From NCBI GenBank assembly GCA_016191955.1, contig JACPVC010000149.1, positions 1-42,587 of the forward strand: a stretch of 42,587 nt of DNA, in the 5' to 3' direction. The position numbers and the translations under genes are program-made. The notes beneath the pieces were generated by a model. That model did no database searches. It saw only the letters and a list, made by a program, of their open reading frames with translations, and was not told the origin of the DNA. This stretch comes from Chloroflexota bacterium. GTDB taxonomy: Bacteria; Chloroflexota; Anaerolineae; Anaerolineales; Villigracilaceae. Shown here piece by piece: positions 15,509 through 22,679 of the stretch. Positions within the stretch are counted from its first letter, which is position 1. Every line of letters starts with the position of its first letter.

Positions 15509-16199
15509 ACTCAAAAAAGATGACACTCGCAACCTGCTTTCGGACATTCGTCTGTTCGAAAAACTGACGCCCGCGCAATTGGATTGGGTGGCACACCGCG
15601 CACATCGACGTGTGTTTCCAAATGGCAAGAATGTGATGCTTGTTGAACAACCCGGCGAAGCGGTGTATGTCATCCTGCATGGGACGGTGAAGGTCTACAC
15701 CGAGCAAGGCGGGCGGGATGCCATTCTTTCGATCTTGGGCAGCGGTGACTTAATCGGTGAGATGAGTCTGATCGACAGTGTCGGACGTTCCGCCAGTGTG
15801 GTCACGCTCGAAGACTCGCTCATGTTATGGATGGACAAGACCACGTTTTATTACATGCTCGATAACTTTCCACCCATTGCACGGAATCTTGTAAAGATTC
15901 TCTCAGCACGTGTGCGGCTCTCTGACCAGATGATCCAATCGCTTGCCACGCTCGATGTCAACGGACGGGTGGCGCGTCAACTGCTGGCGTTCGCGGAACG
16001 ATACGGTCAAGAAGTGGACGGCGGCAGCAAGATCCGCATTGCGCTCACGCAAAGCGACATCGCCGACCTCGTCGGCGCCTCGCGCAAGCGGGTGAACCAG
16101 GCAATGGTCTTCTTCAAAGAGCAGGGACTTGCAACCACAGACGCAGACGGGCGCATCGTCATTCAGGATAAGGCGGGTTTGGCGAAGTTTTGTGATTAG
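15492..16199 (+). CDS. Crp/Fnr-family transcriptional regulator
   Basis: This is a 235-residue two-domain regulator. The N-terminal cyclic-nucleotide-binding fold (residues about 15-135) contains LFEKLTPAQLDWVA, AVYVILHGTVKVY and GEMSLIDSVGRSASV; the Glu and Arg-Ser of the last motif are those that contact cAMP in Crp. A long dimer helix follows, then a winged helix-turn-helix at about 180-225 with TQSDIADLVGASRKRVNQAM as recognition region. There are no N-terminal cysteines for an Fnr-type iron-sulfur cluster, so nucleotide sensing is more likely than oxygen sensing. It overlaps the MBL gene by 17 nt. ATG 15501 is an alternative start. Confidence 0.92.
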   Translation: MLRMTELKKDDTRNLLSDIRLFEKLTPAQLDWVAHRAHRRVFPNGKNVMLVEQPGEAVYVILHGTVKVYTEQGGRDAILSILGSGDLIGEMSLIDSVGRSASVVTLEDSLMLWMDKTTFYYMLDNFPPIARNLVKILSARVRLSDQMIQSLATLDVNGRVARQLLAFAERYGQEVDGGSKIRIALTQSDIADLVGASRKRVNQAMVFFKEQGLATTDADGRIVIQDKAGLAKFCD

Positions 16200-16202
16200 C
16201 CG

Positions 16203-16343
16203 TATGGTCTCGTAGTCTGATAGTCACATCGTTAGGTAGTCTTGCAGTCGTGGAGTCTTCAACTTTGCGGCTGTTTTTTTGACCATGCGACCATTTGACC
16301 ATCTGACCAACAGACAACAGACTACCCGACTAAGAACTACCCA
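16203..16343. repeat. Head-to-head degenerate octamer arrays
   Basis: Read on the minus strand, 16258-16203 consists of about seven 8-bp units starting GAC (GACTCCAC, GACTGCAA, GACTACCT, AACGATGT, GACTATCA, GACTACGA, GACCATAC). On the plus strand, 16281-16343 has about eight units (GACCATGC, GACCATTT, GACCATCT, GACCAACA, GACAACA, GACTACCC and so on). The arms are inverted around a 22-bp centre. Together they fill the Crp-thioesterase gap. Confidence 0.7.
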
Positions 16344-16345
16344 AC

Positions 16346-16351
16346 TATAAT
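16346..16351 (+). promoter_or_regulatory. -10 box of the thioesterase gene
   Basis: TATAAT ends 6 nt before the ATG at 16358. It sits at the end of the octamer array, with no ribosome-binding site before the start codon. Confidence 0.5.
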
Positions 16352-16357
16352 CGCCCT

Positions 16358-16798
16358 ATGGCTGACTACAACTTCTTCCACCCCACCGAAGTCCGCTACG
16401 GAGATTTGGACCCGCAGGGACATGTCAACAACGCAAAATACCTGACGTACTTCGAGCAGGCGCGCGTCTATTACTTTATGAAACTTGGCTTGTTCAGCAA
16501 GGACCAGTCCTTTATGGAGATCGGCGTCATTGTGGCAGACATCCATGTCAGCTATCACGCGCCCACCCACTATGGCGACCCGATCAAAACCGGCGCGAAA
16601 ATCACCAAGCTTGGCAACAAGTCGATGACGGTGGAGCAGTGTGTGATGCATGCCGACACCGGCAAGGTGCTGGCAAGCGGCGAGGTGGTGCTGGTCACAT
16701 TCGATTATGAAGGGTTGAAAACCATCGCTGTACCGGATGATTGGAAGAAGAAACTTTCGGAGTTTGAAGGTTTATTTTATAAAGAGGAGAGCAAATGA
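16358..16798 (+). CDS. Acyl-CoA thioesterase, 4HBT hotdog fold
   Basis: This 146-residue hotdog-fold protein is of the 4-hydroxybenzoyl-CoA thioesterase/YbgC type. EVRYGDLDPQGHVNNAKYLTYFEQAR near residues 11-36 contains the catalytic aspartate (Asp17 region, YGDLDxxGHVNN) and the active-site helix. VSYHAPTHYGDPI is the conserved second strand pair. Such enzymes hydrolyse acyl-CoA thioesters in the cytoplasm; the chain length is not predictable. A TATAAT box lies 6 nt before the start, with no ribosome-binding site, so the mRNA is likely leaderless. The last codons overlap hicB by 4 nt (ATGA), so hicBA may be co-transcribed. Confidence 0.92.
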   Translation: MADYNFFHPTEVRYGDLDPQGHVNNAKYLTYFEQARVYYFMKLGLFSKDQSFMEIGVIVADIHVSYHAPTHYGDPIKTGAKITKLGNKSMTVEQCVMHADTGKVLASGEVVLVTFDYEGLKTIAVPDDWKKKLSEFEGLFYKEESK

Positions 16799-17001
16799 AC
16801 GAAATCATTTTCCTGGTCGAAGAAGCGGATGAAGGCGGCTATACCGCCCGCGCTTTAGGTTACTCGATCTTCACCGAAGCCGATACCTGGGAGCAACTCA
16901 AAGAGGCAGTTCAAGAAGCGGTACGCTGTCATTTTGAGGAGGAGGACCTTCCGCATGTGATTCGGCTTCACAGCATTCGGGAAGAAGTAGTAACGATATG
17001 A
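16795..17001 (+). CDS. hicB: HicB-like antitoxin (short form)
   Basis: This is a 68-residue protein with the HicB partial RNase-H-like fold: EIIFLVEEADEGGYTARALGYSIFTEADTWEQLKEAVQEAV. HicB antitoxins bind and block the HicA mRNA interferase. Many HicB proteins carry a C-terminal DNA-binding domain; this one ends after the small domain, as short HicB-like forms do, so autoregulation by this protein is unlikely. It overlaps both neighbours by 4 nt (ATGA junctions), which points to translational coupling with the thioesterase and hicA genes. The partner toxin gene carries a frameshift, so the antitoxin may be an orphan. Confidence 0.82.
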   Translation: MNEIIFLVEEADEGGYTARALGYSIFTEADTWEQLKEAVQEAVRCHFEEEDLPHVIRLHSIREEVVTI

Positions 17002-17242
17002 GACTCCCCCGCGATCTCAGCGGCGATGCTCTGGCAACGGCCCTGCGGAAGTACGGATACCAAATCACAAGACAGGCCGGAAGCCATATGCGCCTGACAA
17101 CTCAACAAAGTGGAGAACATCATATAACAATACCGCGCCATGACCACTTCGAGTTGGAACGCTCAACGCGATATTAAAAGATATTTCAGAACATCTGAAT
17201 ATCGGTCGCGATCAATTAATTGAGAACCTGTTTGGAAAATAA
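16998..17242 (+). pseudogene. hicA: HicA-like toxin, frameshifted
   Basis: The frame from ATG 16998 reads MRLPRDLSGDALATALRKYG, then the HicA dsRBD-like core with GSHMRL (His30 is the expected catalytic histidine) and ITIPRHDHFEL, and meets a stop at 17175-17177 after 59 residues. In a second frame from 17156 the conserved HicA C-terminus continues as GTLNAILKDISEHLNIGRDQ and LIENLFGK, ending at 17242. Joining the frames needs one extra base near 17153-17155 and gives about 81 residues, the usual HicA length. The gene is either inactivated by a 1-nt deletion or affected by a sequencing error. The truncated product lacks the last helix. Confidence 0.8.
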
Positions 17243-17245
17243 ACC

Positions 17246-18292
17246 ATGTCCCTCCCAAAAATTGACGAAAAATATTTCACGAATTTCCTCGTTGACCTGC
17301 TCAACATCCCCTCGCCGACTGGTTTTGCCAGTGCGGCAATTGATTTTGTTGAAAAAGAACTGTCAAAATATAAGCAGTTGGAACTTTCGAGAACGAGAAA
17401 AGGGGCGTTAGTTGGAAAGTGGAAAGTGGAAAGTGAACTGCCTCCCGTTGCATTGACTGCTCATGTCGATACACTGGGCGCGGTGGTGAAAGAAATCAAA
17501 GGTAATGGACGTTTGCGTCTCAGCCGCATCGGCGGGATTCAATGGCCCACAGTTGAGACCGAGGGCGTATGGGTCTTCACATCCAAAGGCGAGAAGATTC
17601 GCGGGTCGGTGCTCATCGATGTGGCATCCGGTCACATCCACAGCGGACCCGACCTGCCACGCGATGACCATCATTTGGAAGTCCGCCTCGATGCGCGGAC
17701 TACATCCGAAGCGGAGACTCGCGCGCTTGGTATCAACATCGGCGATTGCGTGGCGTTTGACACGCGCACCGAAGTGACCCAGGGCGGATTCATCCGCTCG
17801 CGCTTCCTTGATGACAAGGCTTGTGTGGCGAATCTTGTCGCGGCGATCAAGTCGATGGTGGAATCAGGTCAAAGTCCGGTGCGAAGCGTGTACTTCCTCA
17901 TTTCGAATTATGAAGAGGTCGGTCACGGCGCGGCGGCGGGCATCCCCGATGAAGTCGCGGAGTTGGTCACGGTCGATATGGCGGTTGTCGGCAAAGGTCA
18001 AGAGTCGGACGAGTTCCATGCGACCTTGTGTATCAAAGATAGCGGTGGTCCGTATCACGAAGGTTTGAATAAAAAATTGCGCGGCATTGCCGAGAAGCAT
18101 GGCATTCCGTACAAGACCGATGTGTATCCGTTCTACGGCTCGGACGGTGAAGCGTTCTGGCGCGCGGGTGGTGACGTGGCAATGTCGCTGATCGGTCCCG
18201 GAATCGATGCCTCACACAACTACGAGCGCGCTCACATGGACGGTTTGAACGCGACGACGAATTGGATCATGGCATATCTACTGGAAAGTTAA
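17246..18292 (+). CDS. M42-family metallopeptidase
   Basis: This is a 348-residue dinuclear-metal aminopeptidase of the M42/M20 clan. Predicted metal ligands and catalytic residues are His73 and Asp75 (TAHVDTLG), Asp190 (RFLDDKAC), Glu223/Glu224 (NYEEVGHG), Asp244 (VTVDMAV) and His324 (DASHNYERAH). M42 enzymes remove N-terminal residues from peptides and often form tetrahedral dodecamers (TET). The start at 17246 lies 3 nt after the ancestral hicA end, so the promoter may lie far upstream. A tandem GGAAAGT heptamer (three copies, 17414-17434) encodes GKWKVES in a variable loop before the first metal ligand. Confidence 0.88.
   Translation: MSLPKIDEKYFTNFLVDLLNIPSPTGFASAAIDFVEKELSKYKQLELSRTRKGALVGKWKVESELPPVALTAHVDTLGAVVKEIKGNGRLRLSRIGGIQWPTVETEGVWVFTSKGEKIRGSVLIDVASGHIHSGPDLPRDDHHLEVRLDARTTSEAETRALGINIGDCVAFDTRTEVTQGGFIRSRFLDDKACVANLVAAIKSMVESGQSPVRSVYFLISNYEEVGHGAAAGIPDEVAELVTVDMAVVGKGQESDEFHATLCIKDSGGPYHEGLNKKLRGIAEKHGIPYKTDVYPFYGSDGEAFWRAGGDVAMSLIGPGIDASHNYERAHMDGLNATTNWIMAYLLES
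17414..17434 (+). repeat. Tandem heptamer GGAAAGT x3 in peptidase gene
   Basis: Three perfect copies of GGAAAGT lie in frame with the peptidase. The unit is not a multiple of three, so gain or loss of one copy would shift the reading frame. Confidence 0.75.
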
Positions 18293-18354
18293 TAAAACGC
18301 TAACGTAAAGTACGAGAGAGTCGCATCATCTCTTTGAAAGAATAGGACCTGATT

Positions 18355-18849
18355 ATGACTCTTGATACCATCGAAGCAAAGATCGGCTCGCTCGCCCCAG
18401 ACTTTACGCTGACCGCCACCAATGGGCAGGAAATTTCGCTGACGGATTTCCGCGGCAAAACCAATGTAATCGTATTCTTCATCCGCGAAACGACATGCCC
18501 GCAATGCCGCACGCATGTGGCACTGCTCGGCAAAATGTATGACCAATTTCGCGAGGCAGGGACGGAAGTGATCGTCATCCTGGGCGAAGGCATGCAGGTG
18601 GCACGCGAATATGCAGACGGAATGGGTCTGCCCTTCCCCATCCTCTGCGACCCAGACCGCGAGGTTTATCACCTATATGAGTTGGAGAAATATTTCCTAC
18701 TCTTCCAGCGCACCGCCTCCCTCGTGGTGGATATAGATGGCATCGTCCGCTATTTGAAGCGCACCACCGTGCCAAATGTTTGGTTGCAGGAGAGTCGTGA
18801 ACTGCTTGGCTTCATCCTCAGTTTGGAAGAAGCTAAACTCGCCGTATGA
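18355..18849 (+). CDS. Peroxiredoxin, AhpC/TSA family
   Basis: This 164-residue thioredoxin-fold peroxidase begins with the usual IGSLAPDFTLTATNGQEISL strand. The peroxidatic site is FFIRETTCPQCRTH: Cys48 in the TxxC position and Cys51 three residues on, a CxxC arrangement also seen in BCP-like and atypical peroxiredoxins. LPFPILCDPDREVYHLY carries a third cysteine that could act in resolution. It would reduce hydrogen peroxide or organic hydroperoxides in the cytoplasm. The start at 18355 follows an AGGA sequence, and a hairpin terminator lies just after the stop codon. Confidence 0.88.
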   Translation: MTLDTIEAKIGSLAPDFTLTATNGQEISLTDFRGKTNVIVFFIRETTCPQCRTHVALLGKMYDQFREAGTEVIVILGEGMQVAREYADGMGLPFPILCDPDREVYHLYELEKYFLLFQRTASLVVDIDGIVRYLKRTTVPNVWLQESRELLGFILSLEEAKLAV

Positions 18850-18857
18850 ATTTGAGA

Positions 18858-18880
18858 GCCTCGCGATTGCGGGGCTTTTT
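18858..18880 (+). terminator. Rho-independent terminator of the peroxiredoxin gene
   Basis: GCCTCGC at 18858-18864, a 4-nt loop and GCGGGGC at 18869-18875 (one G-T pair) are followed by five T residues. Confidence 0.75.
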
Positions 18881-18893
18881 ATTTGCGCAAAGA

Positions 18894-19022
18894 GTGCGTC
18901 GCACCAGGCTCACGGAGATGAAACCACCCGATAACTTTATCTGATTAATGGATTGATACTACCCGTTTGGCGCGACGCACACCATCCACTACTTGCCTAC
19001 TTGTTTACTTGTCTACCTGTTT
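18894..19022. repeat. Inverted repeat plus octamer array upstream of LLM gene
   Basis: GTGCGTCGC at 18894-18902 and its complement at 18972-18980 bracket about 70 bp. Immediately after, at 18991-19022, four 8-bp units follow in tandem: ACTTGCCT, ACTTGTTT, ACTTGTCT, ACCTGTTT. No gene was seen in this 159-bp gap. Confidence 0.65.
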
Positions 19023-19026
19023 CCTT

Positions 19027-19032
19027 TATACT
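19027..19032 (+). promoter_or_regulatory. -10 box of the LLM oxidoreductase gene
   Basis: TATACT ends 7 nt before the ATG at 19040. No ribosome-binding site is present, and the box directly follows the octamer array. Confidence 0.45.
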
Positions 19033-19039
19033 TGCCCCC

Positions 19040-20038
19040 ATGAAACTAGATGCCGCCCTGCCCATCGTTCACTTGAAAGATATTCCCGCCATTGCAAAAT
19101 CCGCCGAAGAGACCGGCTTCGCCGCGTTGTGGACTCAAGAGACCCAGCATGACCCGTTCCTGCCCTGCACGTTGATTGCGGAACATTCCGCGCAAATGCA
19201 ATTCGGGACCGCCATTGCCGTGTCGTTCGCGCGCTCGCCTGCCAACCTTGCCTACACCGCATGGGACTTGGCGGCTCAGTCGAACGGGCGATTCATTTTG
19301 GGATTGGGCACCCAGGTCAAGGCGCATATCGAGCGTCGCTTCGGCATGACGTGGCCTGAATCCGTGACGGGCAAACTCCGCGAGCAGATTCAGGTGATCC
19401 GCGCCTTGTGGGATGCGTGGCAGAACGGCACAAAGTTGAACTTCCGCGGCGAACATTACAAGATTACGTTGATGTCGCCGTTCTTTAATCCCGGCGCGAT
19501 AGAAAACCCGAACATTCCAATTTTTATTGCAGGTGTGAACACGGGCTTGGCGAAGTTAGCAGGCGAACTGTGCGAAGGATTCCATGCGCATCCGTTCAAC
19601 AGTCCGCGATACATGAACGAAGTCCTTTTGCCTGCGGTGGAAGAAGGCTTGCAAAAAAGCGGACGTAAACGCAGCGACATCACCGTTTCGATGACTCCCT
19701 TCATCGCCACCACACCGGAAGAGGAAGGTTTCGCGCGCATGCAAGTCGCGTTCTATGCATCGACTCCCTCCTACAAATCGGTAATGGACTTTCATGGCTG
19801 GGGCGAGACGGCAGAGAAACTCTCCGGTTTTGCCGCCAAAGGCGAATGGGCGGAGATGCCCATGCTTGTCACCGATGAGATGCTGAACGAATTCTGTCTG
19901 ATGACCACGCAGGAAAATCTCGCCGCAGATTTGAAGAAACGCTTCGGCAACATCGCGGACCGCATCACGCTTTACACACCTTTCGTCCCTGGCGAGAAGG
20001 ACGCATGGTGGAAGAATTTGGCGAAGGCGTTCAATTAA
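19040..20038 (+). CDS. LLM-class F420-dependent oxidoreductase
   Basis: This 332-residue TIM-barrel protein of the luciferase-like monooxygenase superfamily resembles the group annotated as TIGR03617 F420-dependent oxidoreductases. Family marks are ETGFAALWTQETQHDPFLP near residues 18-36, FGTAIAVSFARSPANLAYTAWDLAAQSNGRFILGLGTQVKAHIERRFG, and IPIFIAGVNTGLAKLAGELCEGFHAHPF. The substrate is unknown and cofactor F420 is inferred from the subgroup, not seen. The start at 19040 was chosen because it opens with the family N-terminus; a frame beginning at 18953 would translate the octamer array. Confidence 0.88.
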   Translation: MKLDAALPIVHLKDIPAIAKSAEETGFAALWTQETQHDPFLPCTLIAEHSAQMQFGTAIAVSFARSPANLAYTAWDLAAQSNGRFILGLGTQVKAHIERRFGMTWPESVTGKLREQIQVIRALWDAWQNGTKLNFRGEHYKITLMSPFFNPGAIENPNIPIFIAGVNTGLAKLAGELCEGFHAHPFNSPRYMNEVLLPAVEEGLQKSGRKRSDITVSMTPFIATTPEEEGFARMQVAFYASTPSYKSVMDFHGWGETAEKLSGFAAKGEWAEMPMLVTDEMLNEFCLMTTQENLAADLKKRFGNIADRITLYTPFVPGEKDAWWKNLAKAFN

Positions 20039-20045
20039 TTTGTAG

Positions 20046-20120
20046 GTCCGGCTAAGTGCCCATTGGGTATGTAGCCGGACTTATACTTCAATCAAATATT
20101 TGGCGGGTTAGAAACCCGCC
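20046..20120. repeat. Two hairpin repeats between LLM and MazG-like genes
   Basis: GTCCGGCTA (20046-20054) pairs with TAGCCGGAC (20072-20080), and GGCGGGTT (20102-20109) pairs with AACCCGCC (20113-20120). Neither has a T tract. Confidence 0.65.
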
Positions 20121-20151
20121 TTACTTTTATAAATCAAAAAGAGATCAATTC

Positions 20152-20481
20152 ATGAACTTCAACGACTATCAGCAAAAATCACGCGCAACGGCGCAATATC
20201 CTGCCATTGGGCATGCTGTCATTTATCCGGCGCTGGGCTTGGTCAACGAGGCGGGGGAAGTGGCGGGCAAGATCAAGAAAATCTTCAGAGACAAACAGGG
20301 GAATATCGGCGAGGCGGAGCGCGAAGCGCTCAAAGCCGAACTCGGTGACGTGCTTTGGTACATCGCGCAGGTTGCAACAGAGCTCGATCTTCCGCTTGAT
20401 GAGATCGCGGAAGCGAATCTATCTAAACTTTTAGATCGGCAGGCACGCGGAAAGATTCAAGGCGACGGCGATAACCGCTAA
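20152..20481 (+). CDS. MazG-like nucleotide pyrophosphohydrolase
   Basis: This 109-residue all-alpha NTP pyrophosphatase is of the MazG/dUTPase superfamily. The metal-binding ExxE motif is in LVNEAGEVAGKIKKIFRD and the ExxD motif is in KAELGDVLWYIAQVA, the expected arrangement of a single-domain MazG-like protein. Such enzymes hydrolyse (d)NTPs to monophosphates and clear aberrant nucleotides. The start at 20152 follows AAAGAGATC; an earlier frame at 20056 runs through the repeat hairpins and was rejected. A perfect 14-bp terminator follows. Confidence 0.87.
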   Translation: MNFNDYQQKSRATAQYPAIGHAVIYPALGLVNEAGEVAGKIKKIFRDKQGNIGEAEREALKAELGDVLWYIAQVATELDLPLDEIAEANLSKLLDRQARGKIQGDGDNR

Positions 20482-20492
20482 AGACTCACGCC

Positions 20493-20529
20493 GCTCTATC
20501 GGGGGCTAAGCCCCCGATAGAGCTTTTTT
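20493..20529 (+). terminator. Rho-independent terminator after the MazG-like gene
   Basis: GCTCTATCGGGGGC at 20493-20506, a TAA loop and a perfect complement at 20510-20523 are followed by six T residues. The convergent sulfurtransferase gene ends at the T tract. Confidence 0.9.
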
Positions 20530-21376
20530 ATTCTTTCACTACCGGCAAACCAGAATCTACCGCGCCCCATTCCGTCCACGAACCATCGTATACGGCAAGG
20601 TCTTTGAGTCCCGCCTGTTCCGCAGCTAATGCGACAATGCAGGCAGTCACTCCCGTTCCGCAGCTAAAGATCAATTTTTTATATTGATATTCGGCAAACA
20701 TTTCACGAAGAAGCGCAGGAGATTTCATTACGCCGTTCACTTGGACGTCTGCAAAGGGCAGGTTGACTGCGCCGGGCATGTGTCCGCCTCTCAGCCCTGC
20801 GCGCGGTTCAGGTTCCTGACCGTGGAATCGTCCCGCTGACCGGGCATCCATCACGCTGTAAGCGGAGTCGCTCAAGGCGTGGGTCACGGCTTGAGAATCA
20901 ACGATCAACTCGGGGCGGGGATGTGAGGCGAAGTTCCCGCAGTAAGTTGCAGTTGCGAGAGTTGGCGAAGTCTCATAGCCTGCCGCAATCCACGCGGGCA
21001 GTCCTCCATCCAACACCGACACATTATCATGCCCCATCGTGCGGAACATCCACCACGCGCGCGGGCTGGCATAGACACCGACATTGTCATACACGACGAT
21101 GGCGCTGTCATTGTCGATGCCCATCTTCTGCATTTCTTCGCTGAAGAATTCGGGCGTGGGCATCATATGCGGAAGCGGCGTGTTATGTTCGCGGAGATGA
21201 TTGTCGTAATCGAAACGCAGTGAGTTGGGGATGTACGCAGGCGTGGCTGGTTCGGATACGCCGATGTTCGTCACCGGTTTCATGCTGGCATCGAGAAGGA
21301 TAAGATTCTCTGCCGAAAGATTTGCGGCAAGGAACTGCGGCGAGATCAATGAAGTGGTCAAAGTTAAGCGGGGCAT
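20528..21376 (-). CDS. sseA: 3-mercaptopyruvate/thiosulfate sulfurtransferase
   Basis: This is a 282-residue tandem-rhodanese protein. The N-terminal inactive domain spans about residues 5-140 (LILLDASMKP, IPNSLRFDYD, IVVYDNVGVYASPRAWWMF, VLDGGLPAW) and the catalytic domain about 160-280 (VMDARSAGRFHGQ, HMPGAVNLPF). The active-site loop CGTGVTA follows LIFSC-type sequence; a small residue after Cys-Gly is typical of mercaptopyruvate sulfurtransferases, whereas rhodaneses have CRKGVTA. It moves sulfane sulfur to thiols or cyanide. The start at 21376 has AAGGAGGAG. The upstream rlmI-like gene ends 10 nt before it, so they are likely co-transcribed. Confidence 0.92.
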   Translation of the reverse strand: MPRLTLTTSLISPQFLAANLSAENLILLDASMKPVTNIGVSEPATPAYIPNSLRFDYDNHLREHNTPLPHMMPTPEFFSEEMQKMGIDNDSAIVVYDNVGVYASPRAWWMFRTMGHDNVSVLDGGLPAWIAAGYETSPTLATATYCGNFASHPRPELIVDSQAVTHALSDSAYSVMDARSAGRFHGQEPEPRAGLRGGHMPGAVNLPFADVQVNGVMKSPALLREMFAEYQYKKLIFSCGTGVTACIVALAAEQAGLKDLAVYDGSWTEWGAVDSGLPVVKE

Positions 21377-21386
21377 AGACTCCTCC

Positions 21387-22655
21387 TTATGGCGCAGCGG
21401 CGAACAGGCACTTGAGATACGCGCCTTCTTTATATTTAATCGGATGATCCAACGGGTGACCGGTGCGTTCGATCTCTTGCAGTGGACGACCCGACTCTCT
21501 GGCGGACCTGTGAATGGCATCGAAAAATTCGACGCTGCTGACGCGGCTGGAGCAGGATGCCTGCACCAAAATGCCGCCTCGTTTCAACACGTCGAGCCCC
21601 AGGTGCGTCAGGCGGCGATAGGCAGTCAGTGCGGCTTCAACTTGAGATTGATTCTGGGCGAACATGGGCGGGTCGAGAATAACGATGTCGAAAAGTCGAT
21701 TGGATATTTTCATTTGAGCCAAGGCTTCAAAGGCGTCCTGGTCCAGGGTTTCAAATATTGCATTGCGTACATTCGGTCTATTTTGGTTGTGTTCGATATT
21801 GCGAAGGGTGGCTTGCGCGGCGGGCAGGCTAACATCCACGCTGACGACTTCTTTTGCGCCGCCATCTGCGGCATAAAGCGAAAAGCCGCCAGTGTAGGAG
21901 AACAGGTTCAGGATCGATTTGCCCTGGGATAAACTCCGCACGCGGGCACGGTTCTCACGCTGGTCGAGGAAGAAGCCGGTCTTTTGCCCGTGAATAGGAT
22001 CGCACTCAAAGGTAATGCCATTTTCTTTGAACAGGATCAGGCTTTCGGGAGTCTGAGCCGTGAGGGTCAAGCCATCGGTCAAGCCGTATAAATATTCCGC
22101 TTGTTTGTTGAGGGTGCGATTGAGTCTTAATATCAGATGGTCGAAGGGTTGCGTTTGCTGCAATGCAGATAAAATCTCGTTGAGGTGTGGAACCCAGGCG
22201 GGTGTGTATAGTTTAACGACGAGGGTTTCAGCGTAACGGTCGATGACCAGCCCGGGCAAGCCGTCGTTTTCGCCATGAATGAGTCGATAACCGTTCGTAG
22301 CTTGTTCTTTGAGCGGAGCGCGGATCGCATCGGCGGTTTTTATTTTTTCCTGATACCAGGTTGAGTCGATGGGGGCAGGTTTGGTTGCCTGCAAAATGCG
22401 CACACGGATCGGCGAAGTGGGGTCGTACAAACCGATGGCGAGAAAACTGCGTTTGTCGTCAAAGATCACAGCCAGGTCGCCGGGCAGTCCTTCGTGGCTT
22501 TGCTCTGTGATGGATTGATCGAAGACCCAGGGATGTCCCTGTTTCAAGGCTCGTTCGCCGGGTGCGCTGATACGCAAAGCAATACGCTGTGCAGAAGGGC
22601 TGGAAAGTTGTGACAGTGCGGGAATGAAATCCATTATTTTTTCTTGTTCAATCAT
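21387..22655 (-). CDS. rlmI: Class I rRNA methyltransferase, RlmI-like
   Basis: This is a 422-residue protein with an N-terminal PUA-like domain (LRISAPGERALKQGHPWVFDQSI) and a C-terminal SAM methyltransferase fold (ILNLFSYTGGFSLYAADGGAKEVVSVDVS). The DPPMFAQ motif and the cysteine-containing LVQASCSSRVS match RlmI, which methylates C5 of C1962 in 23S rRNA. The motif H-G-Q-K-T-G-F-F-L-D-Q-R-E-N is a further family mark. The start is either 22655 or 22634; neither has a good ribosome-binding site, so the first seven residues are uncertain. sseA lies 10 nt downstream. Confidence 0.9.
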   Translation of the reverse strand: MIEQEKIMDFIPALSQLSSPSAQRIALRISAPGERALKQGHPWVFDQSITEQSHEGLPGDLAVIFDDKRSFLAIGLYDPTSPIRVRILQATKPAPIDSTWYQEKIKTADAIRAPLKEQATNGYRLIHGENDGLPGLVIDRYAETLVVKLYTPAWVPHLNEILSALQQTQPFDHLILRLNRTLNKQAEYLYGLTDGLTLTAQTPESLILFKENGITFECDPIHGQKTGFFLDQRENRARVRSLSQGKSILNLFSYTGGFSLYAADGGAKEVVSVDVSLPAAQATLRNIEHNQNRPNVRNAIFETLDQDAFEALAQMKISNRLFDIVILDPPMFAQNQSQVEAALTAYRRLTHLGLDVLKRGGILVQASCSSRVSSVEFFDAIHRSARESGRPLQEIERTGHPLDHPIKYKEGAYLKCLFAAAP

Positions 22656-22679
22656 ACCATTCGGACTGTCGAGGTTCGA

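Noticed and set aside
16203..16343. CRISPR array
   Set aside because: The repeated unit is only 8 bp and degenerate, with no spacers, and there are no cas genes nearby.
18953..19039. Longer N-terminus for the LLM oxidoreductase
   Set aside because: It would translate the octamer array; the family start is at 19040.
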